Assembly: GCA_017938215.1 (NCBI GenBank)
Contig: JAGBBZ010000020.1
Span: 19,535-83,534, forward strand
Origin: Eubacterium sp.
GTDB lineage: Bacteria > Bacillota > Clostridia > Lachnospirales > Lachnospiraceae
Direction of reading: 5' to 3'
Length of the DNA stretch: 64,000 nucleotides
Each line of letters opens with the position of its first letter. The first letter of the stretch is position 1. Below, piece by piece: positions 15,991 to 24,960 of this stretch. Below the pieces are notes generated by a model. That model saw nothing but the letters and a program-made list of their open reading frames with translations, was not told the origin of the DNA and did no database searches. A program made the translations under genes and the position numbers.

Positions 15991-16608
15991 ATGACAAGAG
16001 GATATGAGGATATGACGGATGAAGAAATCTTGCTGGGAATCCGTGAAGGGGATGATTCCGGCGTAGATTTTCTTTTGGAAAAATATAAAAATCTGGTGCG
16101 AAAAAAGGCGCGAGCGCTGTACCTTATCGGTGGGGACAATGATGATCTGATCCAAGAGGGGATGATCGGACTGTACAAAGCCATTCGGGATTTTCAGCCG
16201 GATCGGGAAGCGTCCTTCGCTCACTTTGCAACCCTATGCGTGGAGCGACAGCTTTACAATGCGGTGAAAGGCGCCAATCGTTTAAAAAACTCGCCATTGA
16301 ATTCGTATGTGTCCCTCGATGTTCCAGTGGGGAGTGCGGAATATCCGGGAGAGAACCGGCAGACCTTGGGAGAAATGCTGGAAAAGGACGGCATCTCCAA
16401 TCCGGAGGATATTATGATTGACCGGGAACGTGTGGGAAAAATTGAGCGGACCATACGAGAGAATCTCAGTGGTTTTGAACAAAGTGTAGTGAATTTGTAT
16501 ATCGAGGGAATGAATTATCAACAGATTGCGACAGAGCTGGGGAAAACCCCGAAGTCCATCGATAATGCGCTTCAGCGCATCAAGAAAAAATTAAGTGAGT
16601 TGTGCTGA
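15991..16608 (+). CDS. sigH: RNA polymerase sigma factor SigH (sporulation/early stationary)
   Basis: A 205-residue sigma-70-family protein with region 2 ('FLLEKYKNLVRKKARALYLIGGDNDDLIQEGMIGLYKAIRDF', about 25-75) and region 4 helix-turn-helix ('NYQQIATELGKTPKSIDNALQRIKKKL', about 172-198). The region-2 sequence and the position right after rlmB match SigH, which in endospore formers starts the sporulation cascade. ATG 15991 follows GGGGAGAAGG; a longer frame from 15907 lies inside rlmB and is rejected. Its presence, with the SpoIIQ-like gene at 49035, indicates a spore-forming lineage. Confidence 0.9.
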   Translation: MTRGYEDMTDEEILLGIREGDDSGVDFLLEKYKNLVRKKARALYLIGGDNDDLIQEGMIGLYKAIRDFQPDREASFAHFATLCVERQLYNAVKGANRLKNSPLNSYVSLDVPVGSAEYPGENRQTLGEMLEKDGISNPEDIMIDRERVGKIERTIRENLSGFEQSVVNLYIEGMNYQQIATELGKTPKSIDNALQRIKKKLSELC

Positions 16609-16626
16609 AAAAATCAAAACTTCTTA

Positions 16627-16655
16627 TTGACATGAGATGGAACCTCTGCTAGAAT
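16627..16655 (+). promoter_or_regulatory. Promoter of tRNA-Thr
   Basis: TTGACA (16627-16632), 17-nt spacer, TAGAAT (16650-16655). Confidence 0.75.
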
Positions 16656-16693
16656 AAGTCATGTGCTATTTGTTGAAAGACGAGTAGATACAA

Positions 16694-16766
16694 GCTGGCG
16701 TGGCACAGTCGGTAGCGCACTTCATTGGTAGTGAAGAGGTCACGGGTTCGATTCCCGTCGCTAGCT
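16694..16766 (+). tRNA. tRNA-Thr, anticodon GGU
   Basis: 73 nt. Acceptor GCUGGCG/CGCUAGC (one G-U), anticodon stem CUUCA/UGAAG with loop UUGGUAG, T-arm ACGGG-UUCGAUU-CCCGU. Discriminator U73, no CCA. Confidence 0.94.
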
Positions 16767-16791
16767 TTTTAATATGGTTATGTAAAGAGGA

Positions 16792-16842
16792 GAACGAACA
16801 GTCGATTTGCCGGAAAAGGCGAAGGGCCGTTCGTTTTGTGTT
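16792..16842 (+). terminator. Terminator between tRNA-Thr and the P-type ATPase gene
   Basis: GAACGAAC (16792-16799) pairs with GTTCGTTT (16829-16836), with an inner TTTGCC/GGCGAA stem, followed by TGTGTTTTT. Confidence 0.65.
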
Positions 16843-16864
16843 TTTATAGAACGGAGGGTGAGAT

Positions 16865-19021
16865 ATGGATAAGATACGAAGTACGAAAGAAATCATCGCA
16901 GCTCACACGCTTACTTATTTTAACTTTCTGAATCTTGTGCTGGCGGGATTGATAGTGCTTTCCGGCCAACATCGCAATATGCTTTTTATGGGGATTGTGG
17001 TGTCCAATGCTTTAATCGGTATTATTCAGGAATTGAAGGTAAAGAAGCTTGTCGATGCTTTGTCGGTGGTGACTGCCACGAAGGCGAAGCTGGTGTGTGA
17101 AGAAGGAGTGCGGGAGGTTCCAGTGGAATATCTGGAAGTGGGACATGTGATACGCCTTAGCCTCGGAGATCAGATTCCAGTGGACTGTGAGGCTGTGGAA
17201 TCCCAAGGGGCAGAAGTGAATGAATCCTTGTTGACTGGAGAATCGCTGGCAGTGCGAAAGCAAGCAGGAGATTTTTTGTATTCCGGAAGTGACGTTGTGG
17301 CGGGGACCTTAACGGCGAGAGTGCTTCATGTGGGGAGAGATAACTATGCTTCGCAGTTGGTTCAGAAAGCAAAGAAAAAGCGCCGAGCCACGTCAGAAAT
17401 GCAAAATGCCATTCAGCGCATGATCAAGTATGTGGGGCGTGCCATTCTTCCCATCGGAATCGTGCTTTACCTCATCCAGCGACAGGTGGCGGGAAATTCG
17501 GTTTCAGATTCCTTGGTAAATACTGTGGCAGGGGTTCTGGGGATGATTCCGGAGGGGTTAGTTCTTTTGACCAGCGTTTCTTTTATCTTAGGAGTAGGGC
17601 GTTTGGCGAAGAAAAATGCTTTGGTCCAAGAGATGGAAGCCATCGAGGCATTGGCGCGGGTGGATGTGCTTTGTCTTGATAAAACCGGAACGATTACCAC
17701 AGGGGACCTTCGTGTGGAACGGGTGATTGGTCTTGGTTCGTATCGGGAGAAAGAGATTTCGGAAATCATGGGGAATCTTGTGTATGCCTTTGAAGAGACC
17801 AATCATACCACAGAAGCGCTGCGACAATATTACAAGAAAGAGTCTAGTTATGATATCAGGGAGCGAATCCCGTTTAGTTCTAGCCGGAAATGTATGGGGA
17901 TTACGGTTCGGGAAGATGCGCGTGAGGTGACATATCGTTTGGGGGCACCAGAGTATCTTGGGGCGGATGAAGAGGTGTTGTGCAACGCGGAAGACTATGC
18001 CAAGATGGGGATGCGTGTTTTGTATCTGCAAAAGGACAAGGAGCCAGTGGCGCTTTTGCTACTTTCCGACGTGATTAAAAAGGATGCACCACATACCTTC
18101 CGTTTTTTTGAAGAAAAGGGTGTGGTGATCAAAATATTATCCGGCGATAATCCCATGACCGTGTCCGCGGTAGGGGTTCGGGCGGGACTTGCTGGAGCGG
18201 AGAATTATGTGGACGCTGGCGAGCTTCCGGAGAAAGAGGAAAAACTTCGGGAAGAAGTGGAGAAATATACTGTGTTTGGACGAGTGTCGCCGGAGCAGAA
18301 ACAACGGATCGTAAACGCGATCGAAGCAAATGGAAACGTGACAGGAATGGTGGGAGATGGCGTCAATGATGTGTTGGCATTAAAGGATGCGGATTGTGGC
18401 ATCGCCATGGCATCCGGAAGTGACGCGGCGAAGCAGACGGCACATATCGTTCTGCTGGATTCGGACTTTGCGTCCATGAAGGACATTGTAAAGGAAGGGA
18501 GAACAATCATTGCCAATATTGAACGTGTTAGTGCGTTGTATCTGACGAAGACCCTGTACTCCATCTTTTTGTGTGTTGTGTTTATCATTCTTGGAAAGAC
18601 GTATCCATTTATCCCGATTCAGTTAAGTTTAATCGGAGCTACTGCCATCGGCATTCCGAGTTTTTTGCTTGCATTTGAACGTCACGAAGATACGATACCA
18701 AAAGGTTTTTTGAAGAACGTGCTGCGAATTTCTTTACCGGCTGCTTTGATATTAACGATCGCTCTTGTCGTGTTTACCTATCTGGAGGAATTGTTCCATG
18801 CCGGTGATGCGGTGACAGGGACGTTGAATCTCTTGGCGGGGGGAGCAGTCAGCTTCGGAGTTTTGCTTTCTGTCTGTATCCCAATGAGCCGCTGGCGATT
18901 CGTCCTATGTGTAGTGGTGATAGGAGCGTTTTGCGGAGCAATTTTACTGTTTCCGGAATTCTTTAATGTAATATCGGTACCGGATGTTTTTCGGTGGATT
19001 GGAAATCGAATCATAAAATAA
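16865..19021 (+). CDS. P-type cation-translocating ATPase (CtpE-like)
   Basis: A 718-residue P-type ATPase that moves a cation across the membrane using an aspartyl-phosphate intermediate. Seen in order: two N-terminal membrane helices, actuator loop 'NESLLTGES', helix 4 with 'GMIPEGLVLLTS', phosphorylation site 'DVLCLDKTGTITTG', hinge 'GMVGDGVNDVLALKDADCGIAMASGSDAAKQ' and a C-terminal six-helix bundle. No N-terminal heavy-metal domain and no CPx motif, so not a copper/zinc exporter. The IPEGL helix is shared with calcium-type CtpE proteins, so Ca2+ is a reasonable guess. ATG 16865 follows ACGGAGGG. It is a single gene bounded by terminators on both sides. Confidence 0.88.
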   Translation: MDKIRSTKEIIAAHTLTYFNFLNLVLAGLIVLSGQHRNMLFMGIVVSNALIGIIQELKVKKLVDALSVVTATKAKLVCEEGVREVPVEYLEVGHVIRLSLGDQIPVDCEAVESQGAEVNESLLTGESLAVRKQAGDFLYSGSDVVAGTLTARVLHVGRDNYASQLVQKAKKKRRATSEMQNAIQRMIKYVGRAILPIGIVLYLIQRQVAGNSVSDSLVNTVAGVLGMIPEGLVLLTSVSFILGVGRLAKKNALVQEMEAIEALARVDVLCLDKTGTITTGDLRVERVIGLGSYREKEISEIMGNLVYAFEETNHTTEALRQYYKKESSYDIRERIPFSSSRKCMGITVREDAREVTYRLGAPEYLGADEEVLCNAEDYAKMGMRVLYLQKDKEPVALLLLSDVIKKDAPHTFRFFEEKGVVIKILSGDNPMTVSAVGVRAGLAGAENYVDAGELPEKEEKLREEVEKYTVFGRVSPEQKQRIVNAIEANGNVTGMVGDGVNDVLALKDADCGIAMASGSDAAKQTAHIVLLDSDFASMKDIVKEGRTIIANIERVSALYLTKTLYSIFLCVVFIILGKTYPFIPIQLSLIGATAIGIPSFLLAFERHEDTIPKGFLKNVLRISLPAALILTIALVVFTYLEELFHAGDAVTGTLNLLAGGAVSFGVLLSVCIPMSRWRFVLCVVVIGAFCGAILLFPEFFNVISVPDVFRWIGNRIIK

Positions 19022-19022
19022 G

Positions 19023-19050
19023 AAAACGGGCGTCTCGGATGGCGCCCGTT
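19023..19050. terminator. Bidirectional terminator between P-type ATPase and mrnC
   Basis: AACGGGCGTC (19025-19034) pairs with GGCGCCCGTT (19041-19050). Read leftward it ends in TTTTCTT; it serves the two converging genes. Confidence 0.75.
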
Positions 19051-19057
19051 GAGCGTT

Positions 19058-19504
19058 TTAGAGGAACGATAGCAAGTCACTATTCGTAAGGCCTTGTCGT
19101 ACTAAAGCAATGGCGCGGTTCATGTCGCCGATGAGATAGAGATATCCCATCAATGCTTCAAAGCCGGTGGCCATCCGATAGTCATGAATGCTGGCGTTTT
19201 TTGCTACGGAATGGGACTTGGCATTGCGACCGCGTCGATATACCGCCAGTTCTTCTTCCAGGAGCTGACTTTCGATGGCGTTGAAGATGGTTGCCTGAGC
19301 GCCGGCATTGACGAGTTTGCTGGAGCGACGGTGCAACGTGTTTACGGCCCCTTCTTTCCCTTCGACGATAAGTGTGCGGATGATGATTTCGTACACGGCA
19401 TCTCCGAGATACGCCAGGGTGAGTGGGGAATATGTATTGATGTCACGACGGTCAAGATCGAAGGTCTGGTGTATGGTATCTAAAAGAGTGATTTTGGGTT
19501 CCAT
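19058..19504 (-). CDS. mrnC: Mini-ribonuclease III
   Basis: A 148-residue RNase III-like nuclease without a dsRNA-binding domain; in Bacillus it matures 23S rRNA. The catalytic-helix motifs 'YSPLTLAYLGDAVYEIIIRTLIV' and 'RGRNAKSHSVAKNASIHDYRMATGFEALMGYLYL' are intact. Start is the ATG whose A is at 19504, with AAGGAG just upstream on this strand; an extension to 19537 has no ribosome site. In Bacillus mrnC directly precedes rlmB; here it lies ~3 kb past sigH on the opposite strand, so the cluster has been rearranged. Confidence 0.94.
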   Translation of the reverse strand: MEPKITLLDTIHQTFDLDRRDINTYSPLTLAYLGDAVYEIIIRTLIVEGKEGAVNTLHRRSSKLVNAGAQATIFNAIESQLLEEELAVYRRGRNAKSHSVAKNASIHDYRMATGFEALMGYLYLIGDMNRAIALVRQGLTNSDLLSFL

Positions 19505-19681
19505 AGTAATCTCCTTAAAATATACGTAATTTCGCATTTGTCACAAGAATGACAAAAACTTTTAGTATATTGTATCTTGAATTCATACAATAAGTCAATG
19601 AAAATAAATGAATTGTAAATTTTTTGTTACAAACTTGCAAAAAAATCGTGAGATAAATGGGGGTGAAAATGAAAAATAGAC

Positions 19682-19710
19682 TTGCATATTGCGCGTGAGG
19701 ATGCTATAAT
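19682..19710 (+). promoter_or_regulatory. Extended -10 promoter of the first Ig-like surface protein
   Basis: TTGCAT (19682-19687), 17-nt spacer, TGC-TATAAT (TATAAT 19705-19710). Confidence 0.75.
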
Positions 19711-19779
19711 GAAATAAATTTCATTGTGGGACGTATTGGAGTTTTTCCACAAAGAGCAAAAAAAATAGGAGGTATTTCG

Positions 19780-22428
19780 ATGAGACAGATCGGTACAAAA
19801 TCAGCAAGATACTTCAAGAAGATTGTAACATTCGTATTGGCATTTGCTATGATCGTTACATCTCTCGCTGTATCCTCAACTGAGTCCGAAGCGGCTAAGA
19901 AAAAAGTAAAGAAAGTCAAAATCGGCGTTAAAGTTGGAGGATCTGGTATCCTTGTTCTGAAAAAGGGACAGAAGAAAAAATTAAATGTTTCTGTAACCCC
20001 TAAAAAAGCGAGTAAGAAAGTTTCTTACAAATCAAGTAACAAAAAGGTAGTAAGCGTAAACAAGAAGGGTGTTGTAAAAGCCCTTAAGAAAAAAGGTTCT
20101 GCAAAGATCACAGTAACTTCTAAGCAGAATAAGAAGAAAAAAGCTACTATCACAGTAAAGATTGGTACTCCAGCTAAAAAGTTAACAATTCAGAAAACAG
20201 CTGAAATGAAGTGGAAGAGTGCAAACTTTACATTGATCGAGAAAGACGGTCAGAAACAGAAACACTATGAGCAGTTCAATGAGAAGATAACACTTACAAA
20301 TGGTGCATTCCAGGCACAGGCAGGTAGAACAGTGACGCTTAAAGCTGACTTTTCTCCGAAAAATGTTACTTCTAAGAAAGTTAAATGGTCTGCAAACAAA
20401 GGTGGTACTTATGTAGCATTGATTCCAAGTGGAAGAACATGTGTCGTTTCCCTTAAGAGAGTAAACAAGAAACCTACATATGATGTAAAGGTTACTGCTA
20501 CAGCGATGGACGGAAGCGGTAAGAAGTCTTCTGTATTGATTAAAGTTGGTGAGTTCCAGACGGACAAGACACCAGCTCCAACAGAGGCACCTGACACAAG
20601 AATCAAGACTATGGTTGAAAACTTCGAAAGTTATCCGGTAGGAACAACTTGGGACAAATACACATGTGCTGGTAAGAATTCCGGTACAATGACTGTAGTA
20701 GCTGACCCAGAGAATCCGGACAACAAATGTCTTGAGATTAAGTATGATGGTACAGATACAGCATACGACTTCGCTCCGGTATTTAATGTAGACCTTGCTC
20801 CATTGAGTGACTCTACTGGTAAGTCTGCAGCTGGTAAGACAATGTCTAACTACACAGCAATCAATGCGGATATGCGTGTTGTAGGAGATGACGGAGACGT
20901 TAAGTATAAGACAATCTATGCATACTTTGATCAGTATGGAGCAATCCAGAAATCTGATAAGTTTGCAGCAAATGATAACAAAACTGCTTCTGGTCACGTA
21001 GACAAGGACGGTAATGCAGTGGCAGCAGGTTCTGCAAACGAAGAGAAATCACTTCGTTTCGGTGTAGAGATTTCTCATGCTACAGGTAGTGATGTGGAAG
21101 TTGCAAAGAAACTCTACAACGGAAATGAGACAAAAGAAAAAGCGAAATACATGCCAGCGTTCTATGATAGCGTTTGGAAGGAAGATAAGTCAACATGGTT
21201 TACTAAGGATTCTGCAATGACAGGATACAAACCATTTGCAGATGCTTCTAAGTATGCAGATGGTGTAGTGCCAAATGTTGGATTTGCTTCTAAATCTTTG
21301 ACAATTGACTACAGTCGTGTAAAAGAGTTGGATGCAACACTTCCAGATCAGACAAAATTTGATGTGGTTATCGGTTCTACGTATGCAGGAACACCTACAT
21401 ACTCTAAGATCAACCCACCTACATCTGTAACAGTATACATGGATAACATTTCTCTTTCTGAGGAGACGATTCCAGTAACAGACTTCGCATTGTCCGTAGA
21501 TGGAGAGGCTAAAGTGGCTGCTGGTGGTGACATGACAATCAATGTTGCATACACACCAGAGAATACAACTCAGAAGGGTCTTACATGGACTACAAACAAT
21601 GATAAAGTAACCGTAGATGCTGCAGGTAAAGTGTCAGCAGCAAGTGACTTTGTGTTTGGTGAAGGTGAAGTGGGAACTAGAACAGCTACTGTATTAGTAA
21701 CAGCTACTTCTGTAGCAAATCCTGCTTTGACAAAGACAATGGAAGTTACTGTATATGAGCCACCAATTCCAAGTGGAGACATCATCATTACTCCTGATAT
21801 GGTAGATACCACAATCTCGAATGCAGAGGTTGTAGCGGGTACAGATCCTAACGGTGTTGAGTGCTTCATCATCAAGTTTACTGGTAATAACCAGCGTGTG
21901 TTCTTCCAGCTTCCTGAGATTACAGACCTCTCTGGATTTAAGTCAGTAGAGATTGATGCATTTGCACCAGCGCAGATGAACTTCGACTCTTGGGATCAGA
22001 GCCTTGATACCACAGCGGATAAATGGTATGAGACAGATACTTCTGGAACATATCCATTCTACATGGGATCACACACCATTCGTCCAGATAAAGATATTAC
22101 ATTAGAAGATTTCAATAAGGCTTATCCAGATGTTGATGGTTCTTCTTATGCGGTGGATGGTGTAATTCCTAAGGGAACACCAATTGGTGAACTCGGTAGA
22201 GAGCTTGCTGTACTTGATCTTGCTGAGATTAAGCAGGGAGATTGGAGCAAGACAAAATATGTGGCACTTGGAACAAACCAGGTACCAGATGATGATTGGG
22301 AAGAAGTAACTTACTACTTCTATGGATTCAAGCTTGTTGCAAAGACAGCCGCTGATATGGGTAATGAATCCGGTTCTGTAGAGTCTCCAAGCACAGAAAG
22401 TGCAACAACAGAGGCTGCTACAAACTAA
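19780..22428 (+). CDS. Large secreted protein with Ig-like (BIG2-type) domains
   Basis: An 882-residue secreted protein. A signal peptide (about 1-35, ending near 'SESEAAKKK') is followed by a lysine-rich Ig-like domain (about 37-125), a second Ig-like segment (about 130-255), a jelly-roll-like region of about 270 residues ('NFESYPVGTTWDKYTCAGKN'), an Ig-like domain ('PVTDFALSVDGEAKVAAGGDMTINVAYTPENTT'), and a C-terminal ~190-residue module that also occurs in the next gene ('NNQRVFFQLPEI', 'YPFYMGS'). It ends in a Ser/Thr/Glu tail with no LPXTG or SLH anchor. It is likely a cell-surface or polysaccharide-binding protein of the xylan system. ATG 19780 has AGGAGG upstream. No catalytic motif recognised. 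Confidence 0.8.
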   Translation: MRQIGTKSARYFKKIVTFVLAFAMIVTSLAVSSTESEAAKKKVKKVKIGVKVGGSGILVLKKGQKKKLNVSVTPKKASKKVSYKSSNKKVVSVNKKGVVKALKKKGSAKITVTSKQNKKKKATITVKIGTPAKKLTIQKTAEMKWKSANFTLIEKDGQKQKHYEQFNEKITLTNGAFQAQAGRTVTLKADFSPKNVTSKKVKWSANKGGTYVALIPSGRTCVVSLKRVNKKPTYDVKVTATAMDGSGKKSSVLIKVGEFQTDKTPAPTEAPDTRIKTMVENFESYPVGTTWDKYTCAGKNSGTMTVVADPENPDNKCLEIKYDGTDTAYDFAPVFNVDLAPLSDSTGKSAAGKTMSNYTAINADMRVVGDDGDVKYKTIYAYFDQYGAIQKSDKFAANDNKTASGHVDKDGNAVAAGSANEEKSLRFGVEISHATGSDVEVAKKLYNGNETKEKAKYMPAFYDSVWKEDKSTWFTKDSAMTGYKPFADASKYADGVVPNVGFASKSLTIDYSRVKELDATLPDQTKFDVVIGSTYAGTPTYSKINPPTSVTVYMDNISLSEETIPVTDFALSVDGEAKVAAGGDMTINVAYTPENTTQKGLTWTTNNDKVTVDAAGKVSAASDFVFGEGEVGTRTATVLVTATSVANPALTKTMEVTVYEPPIPSGDIIITPDMVDTTISNAEVVAGTDPNGVECFIIKFTGNNQRVFFQLPEITDLSGFKSVEIDAFAPAQMNFDSWDQSLDTTADKWYETDTSGTYPFYMGSHTIRPDKDITLEDFNKAYPDVDGSSYAVDGVIPKGTPIGELGRELAVLDLAEIKQGDWSKTKYVALGTNQVPDDDWEEVTYYFYGFKLVAKTAADMGNESGSVESPSTESATTEAATN

Positions 22429-22468
22429 TCCTAATGTAATTTTATTTCGTAATAATTATTTCAGGTTT

Positions 22469-22507
22469 GAGAGTTGCTTTGCGCGCGGGATGGCGCAGGG
22501 CACTCTC
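22469..22507 (+). other. Intergenic hairpin between two surface-protein genes
   Basis: GAGAGT (22469-22474) pairs with ACTCTC (22502-22507) with an inner GCGC/GCGC stem. No T-run follows, so it is more likely an mRNA-stability or processing hairpin than a terminator. Confidence 0.5.
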
Positions 22508-22582
22508 TATACCCGACTTTATGAAAGGTGAATGGACTTGAAATATTTATTAAAATACAAAAACAAAATGGAGGTAAGAGTT

Positions 22583-24763
22583 TTGAAAAAGAATTTCAAA
22601 AGAACTTTGGCTAAAGTAATGGCTGTAGCTTTGACAGTTTCTTTGGTTGGAACAGCAGCAGACGCTGATGCAGCTAAGAAAATCAAACTTTCTAAAAAAT
22701 CCATTACTGTAACTAAAGGAAAGTCCAAAAAGGTAACTATCAAAAACGTGAAAGCTAAGAAGGTTAAAAAGCTTACAGTTAAAACAACAAAGAAAAAAGT
22801 TGCTACTGTAAAGAAAGCCGGAAAAACAGCTTTCAAAGTAACAGGTAAGAAAGTAGGTAGCGCTAAGATTAAAGTTACTCTTAAACTTAAGGGTAAGAAA
22901 AAAGCTACTAAGCTTACATTGAAAGTAAAAGTTAAGAAGGCAGCTCCAAAAGTTAGCACAGCTCCAGCTACAACAGCTGCAGCAAGCGTAGCTCCAGCTA
23001 CAACAACAGCTCCAGCTCCAGCTACAACAACAGCTCCAACTGATGTAACTACACCAGAGCCAACAGCTCCGGCTACACCAGAGCCAACAGCTACAACTCC
23101 AGCTGGTCCACTTACACTTGCTTTGACAGCAGATATGGCTCCAGCTTGGGTTACAGCAGGAAGCTATGGTACAACTGTATTCAACGAAGATGGAACAGTA
23201 TCTTTCGATAGTACTCCATCCGCAGCTGATACAGAGGGTAGTGTATACAACAATGGTCTTGCATTCTATCTTAATGCAAGCAAAGATAAGACAGATATCT
23301 CTGGTTATAAGTATGTAGCAATCAAAGTAGCTACAGATGCAGAGCTTAAACTTATGACATGGTCTGGCGGATCTGACGCTGAGTCTTTCTGGGATAAGAA
23401 AGATACATGGGGCGGACAGGCTGCAGTTTCAGACAATGGTGATGGTACTAAGACAGTTTACTATGCAGTAGCAGATGTATTTGCTTCTGAGGGTAAAAAG
23501 TCTAAATCTATCGGATTCACATTGAAATCTGACCTTGGTGGAGATGACAGTGTATTCGCTGCTAGAACAGCTACATTGTACAGCATTGAGTTGTTGACAG
23601 AGATGCCAGCAGTTCAGACACCAGCTCCAACACCAGTTCCAACAGAGAACCCATTCACAGAAGGTGGAATCATGCTGGACATGGCTACTGCTTTCAACGC
23701 TGACCTTTCTGATGTAGACGTAACTGCTACAAAAGATGAGAACGGTTATGCAGTAACAAAACTTAACTTCTCTGGAAACTATCAGAGAGTATTCTTCGAC
23801 CTTCCTGAGGATGTAGATGCTTCTAAGATCGCTAAGATCGAAGTATTGGCAGATGTACCTGCACAGTTGGCTTCTAGCTTGTTCCAGAACGACTTCAGCA
23901 AAGATGCTGATTCTTGGTGGAACTTGGCTAAAGTAAATGGTTATCCATTCTACGCTGGTTCCGGTACACGTGATGAAGAAGGCGGACTTGTTGAGAGAGG
24001 TATCGAGTTGAACGCTCTTGACGCATCTGCAGCTGAGATCACAGGTATGGGTGGATTCTTCTCCCTTGGTGGAAATGGTAAACCAGATGAAGATGCTGAT
24101 GATGGCGGATTTGGTGCAGCTAACTACTACATCTATGGTATCAACATCGTTCTTAAAGAGACAACTCCAGAAGTACCAGGAGAAGAGACTCCAGGAGAAG
24201 AGACTCCAGAAGTTGAGACTCCAGAAGTACCAGGAGAAGAGACTCCAGAAGTTGAGACTCCAGAAGTACCAGGAGAAGAGACTCCAGAAGTTGAGACAGA
24301 GGAAGTTGTTGATCCATCGCCAGCTCCAACAGTAGAACCAACAGACGCTCCAGCAGCAACTCCAGCTGTTTACGCAGTAAACAAAGATATCGTTTATGAT
24401 GCTACTGAGGCAGCAATCGATGCATGGGCTGGTAACAAAGGTGCTACCTTGGATTCAGCAATCACTGTTAAAGCTACAGATACAGTAACAGCATTGGTAG
24501 AGGTTGTTGATTCTGAGGGGAATGCAGTTGAAACAAGTATGCAGTTGTACCTCTGCTCAGATGCAAACAACTATTATGGCAGTAGAGTGATTGGTACTTC
24601 TAAAGCTAATATTGGTGAAGCAGTTGCTTTGACAGATGTTGTAACTGAAATTGATGGTGAAGTTGAAATTGTTGCATTGTATACTAATAATGCAGCAGCA
24701 GTTGCTGAAGGTGATGTAGTAACTATGACAGTTAAAACAATTACAGTTACTCCAGCTGAGTAA
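22583..24763 (+). CDS. Secreted modular surface protein with lysine-rich Ig-like domain and carbohydrate-binding-like modules
   Basis: A 726-residue protein. Signal peptide about 1-31; Ig-like domain (about 32-122) with very high lysine content; Ala/Pro/Thr linker; a ~165-residue beta-rich module ('LALTADMAPAWVTAGSYGTTV'); a second Pro-rich linker; a ~150-residue module shared with the preceding protein ('GNYQRVFFDLPEDV', 'YPFYAGS'); a Glu/Pro/Thr repeat; and a C-terminal ~105-residue beta domain. No catalytic residues or anchor motif seen. It is probably a glycan-binding surface protein. Start is TTG 22583, since GGAGG (22570-22574) is 8 nt upstream; the in-frame ATGs at 22532 and 22568 lack a site. 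Codon use suggests high expression. Confidence 0.8.
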   Translation: MKKNFKRTLAKVMAVALTVSLVGTAADADAAKKIKLSKKSITVTKGKSKKVTIKNVKAKKVKKLTVKTTKKKVATVKKAGKTAFKVTGKKVGSAKIKVTLKLKGKKKATKLTLKVKVKKAAPKVSTAPATTAAASVAPATTTAPAPATTTAPTDVTTPEPTAPATPEPTATTPAGPLTLALTADMAPAWVTAGSYGTTVFNEDGTVSFDSTPSAADTEGSVYNNGLAFYLNASKDKTDISGYKYVAIKVATDAELKLMTWSGGSDAESFWDKKDTWGGQAAVSDNGDGTKTVYYAVADVFASEGKKSKSIGFTLKSDLGGDDSVFAARTATLYSIELLTEMPAVQTPAPTPVPTENPFTEGGIMLDMATAFNADLSDVDVTATKDENGYAVTKLNFSGNYQRVFFDLPEDVDASKIAKIEVLADVPAQLASSLFQNDFSKDADSWWNLAKVNGYPFYAGSGTRDEEGGLVERGIELNALDASAAEITGMGGFFSLGGNGKPDEDADDGGFGAANYYIYGINIVLKETTPEVPGEETPGEETPEVETPEVPGEETPEVETPEVPGEETPEVETEEVVDPSPAPTVEPTDAPAATPAVYAVNKDIVYDATEAAIDAWAGNKGATLDSAITVKATDTVTALVEVVDSEGNAVETSMQLYLCSDANNYYGSRVIGTSKANIGEAVALTDVVTEIDGEVEIVALYTNNAAAVAEGDVVTMTVKTITVTPAE
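24166..24296 (+). repeat. 39-nt tandem repeat encoding a Glu-Pro-Thr linker
   Basis: About three copies of a 39-nt unit coding for TPEVPGEETPEVE, the first with a short internal duplication (GEETPGEETP). It lies in the linker before the last domain of the surface protein. Confidence 0.9.
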
Positions 24764-24802
24764 TTCATTACAATAACAAATCGTGACTTAGTCACATTTA
24801 AG

Positions 24803-24836
24803 GAAGGTGCATATGCATGCGTATGCACCTTCTTTT
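24803..24836 (+). terminator. Strong intrinsic terminator
   Basis: GAAGGTGCATA (24803-24813), 8-nt loop, TATGCACCTTC (24822-24832), then TTTT. Confidence 0.92.
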
Positions 24837-24960
24837 CCTAAAATTTTCAAAACTCAGGAGGTAACACTCCTATCAATAGAGTTACATTTATCTGGTAAGA
24901 GGAAAAAGGATTTAGGGTTTGAATTATCAGGTGAAACTGAAAAATAAGGAGGTATTTCAC

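Noticed and set aside
20182-20997. 271-codon minus-strand frame opposite the first Ig-like protein
   Set aside because: Antisense shadow of a gene with biased codons; Cys/Arg-rich composition and no start signal.
24018-24335. Gln/Lys/Arg-rich frame in the 39-nt repeat
   Set aside because: It is an alternate-frame reading of the Glu-Pro-Thr repeat, with low-complexity product.
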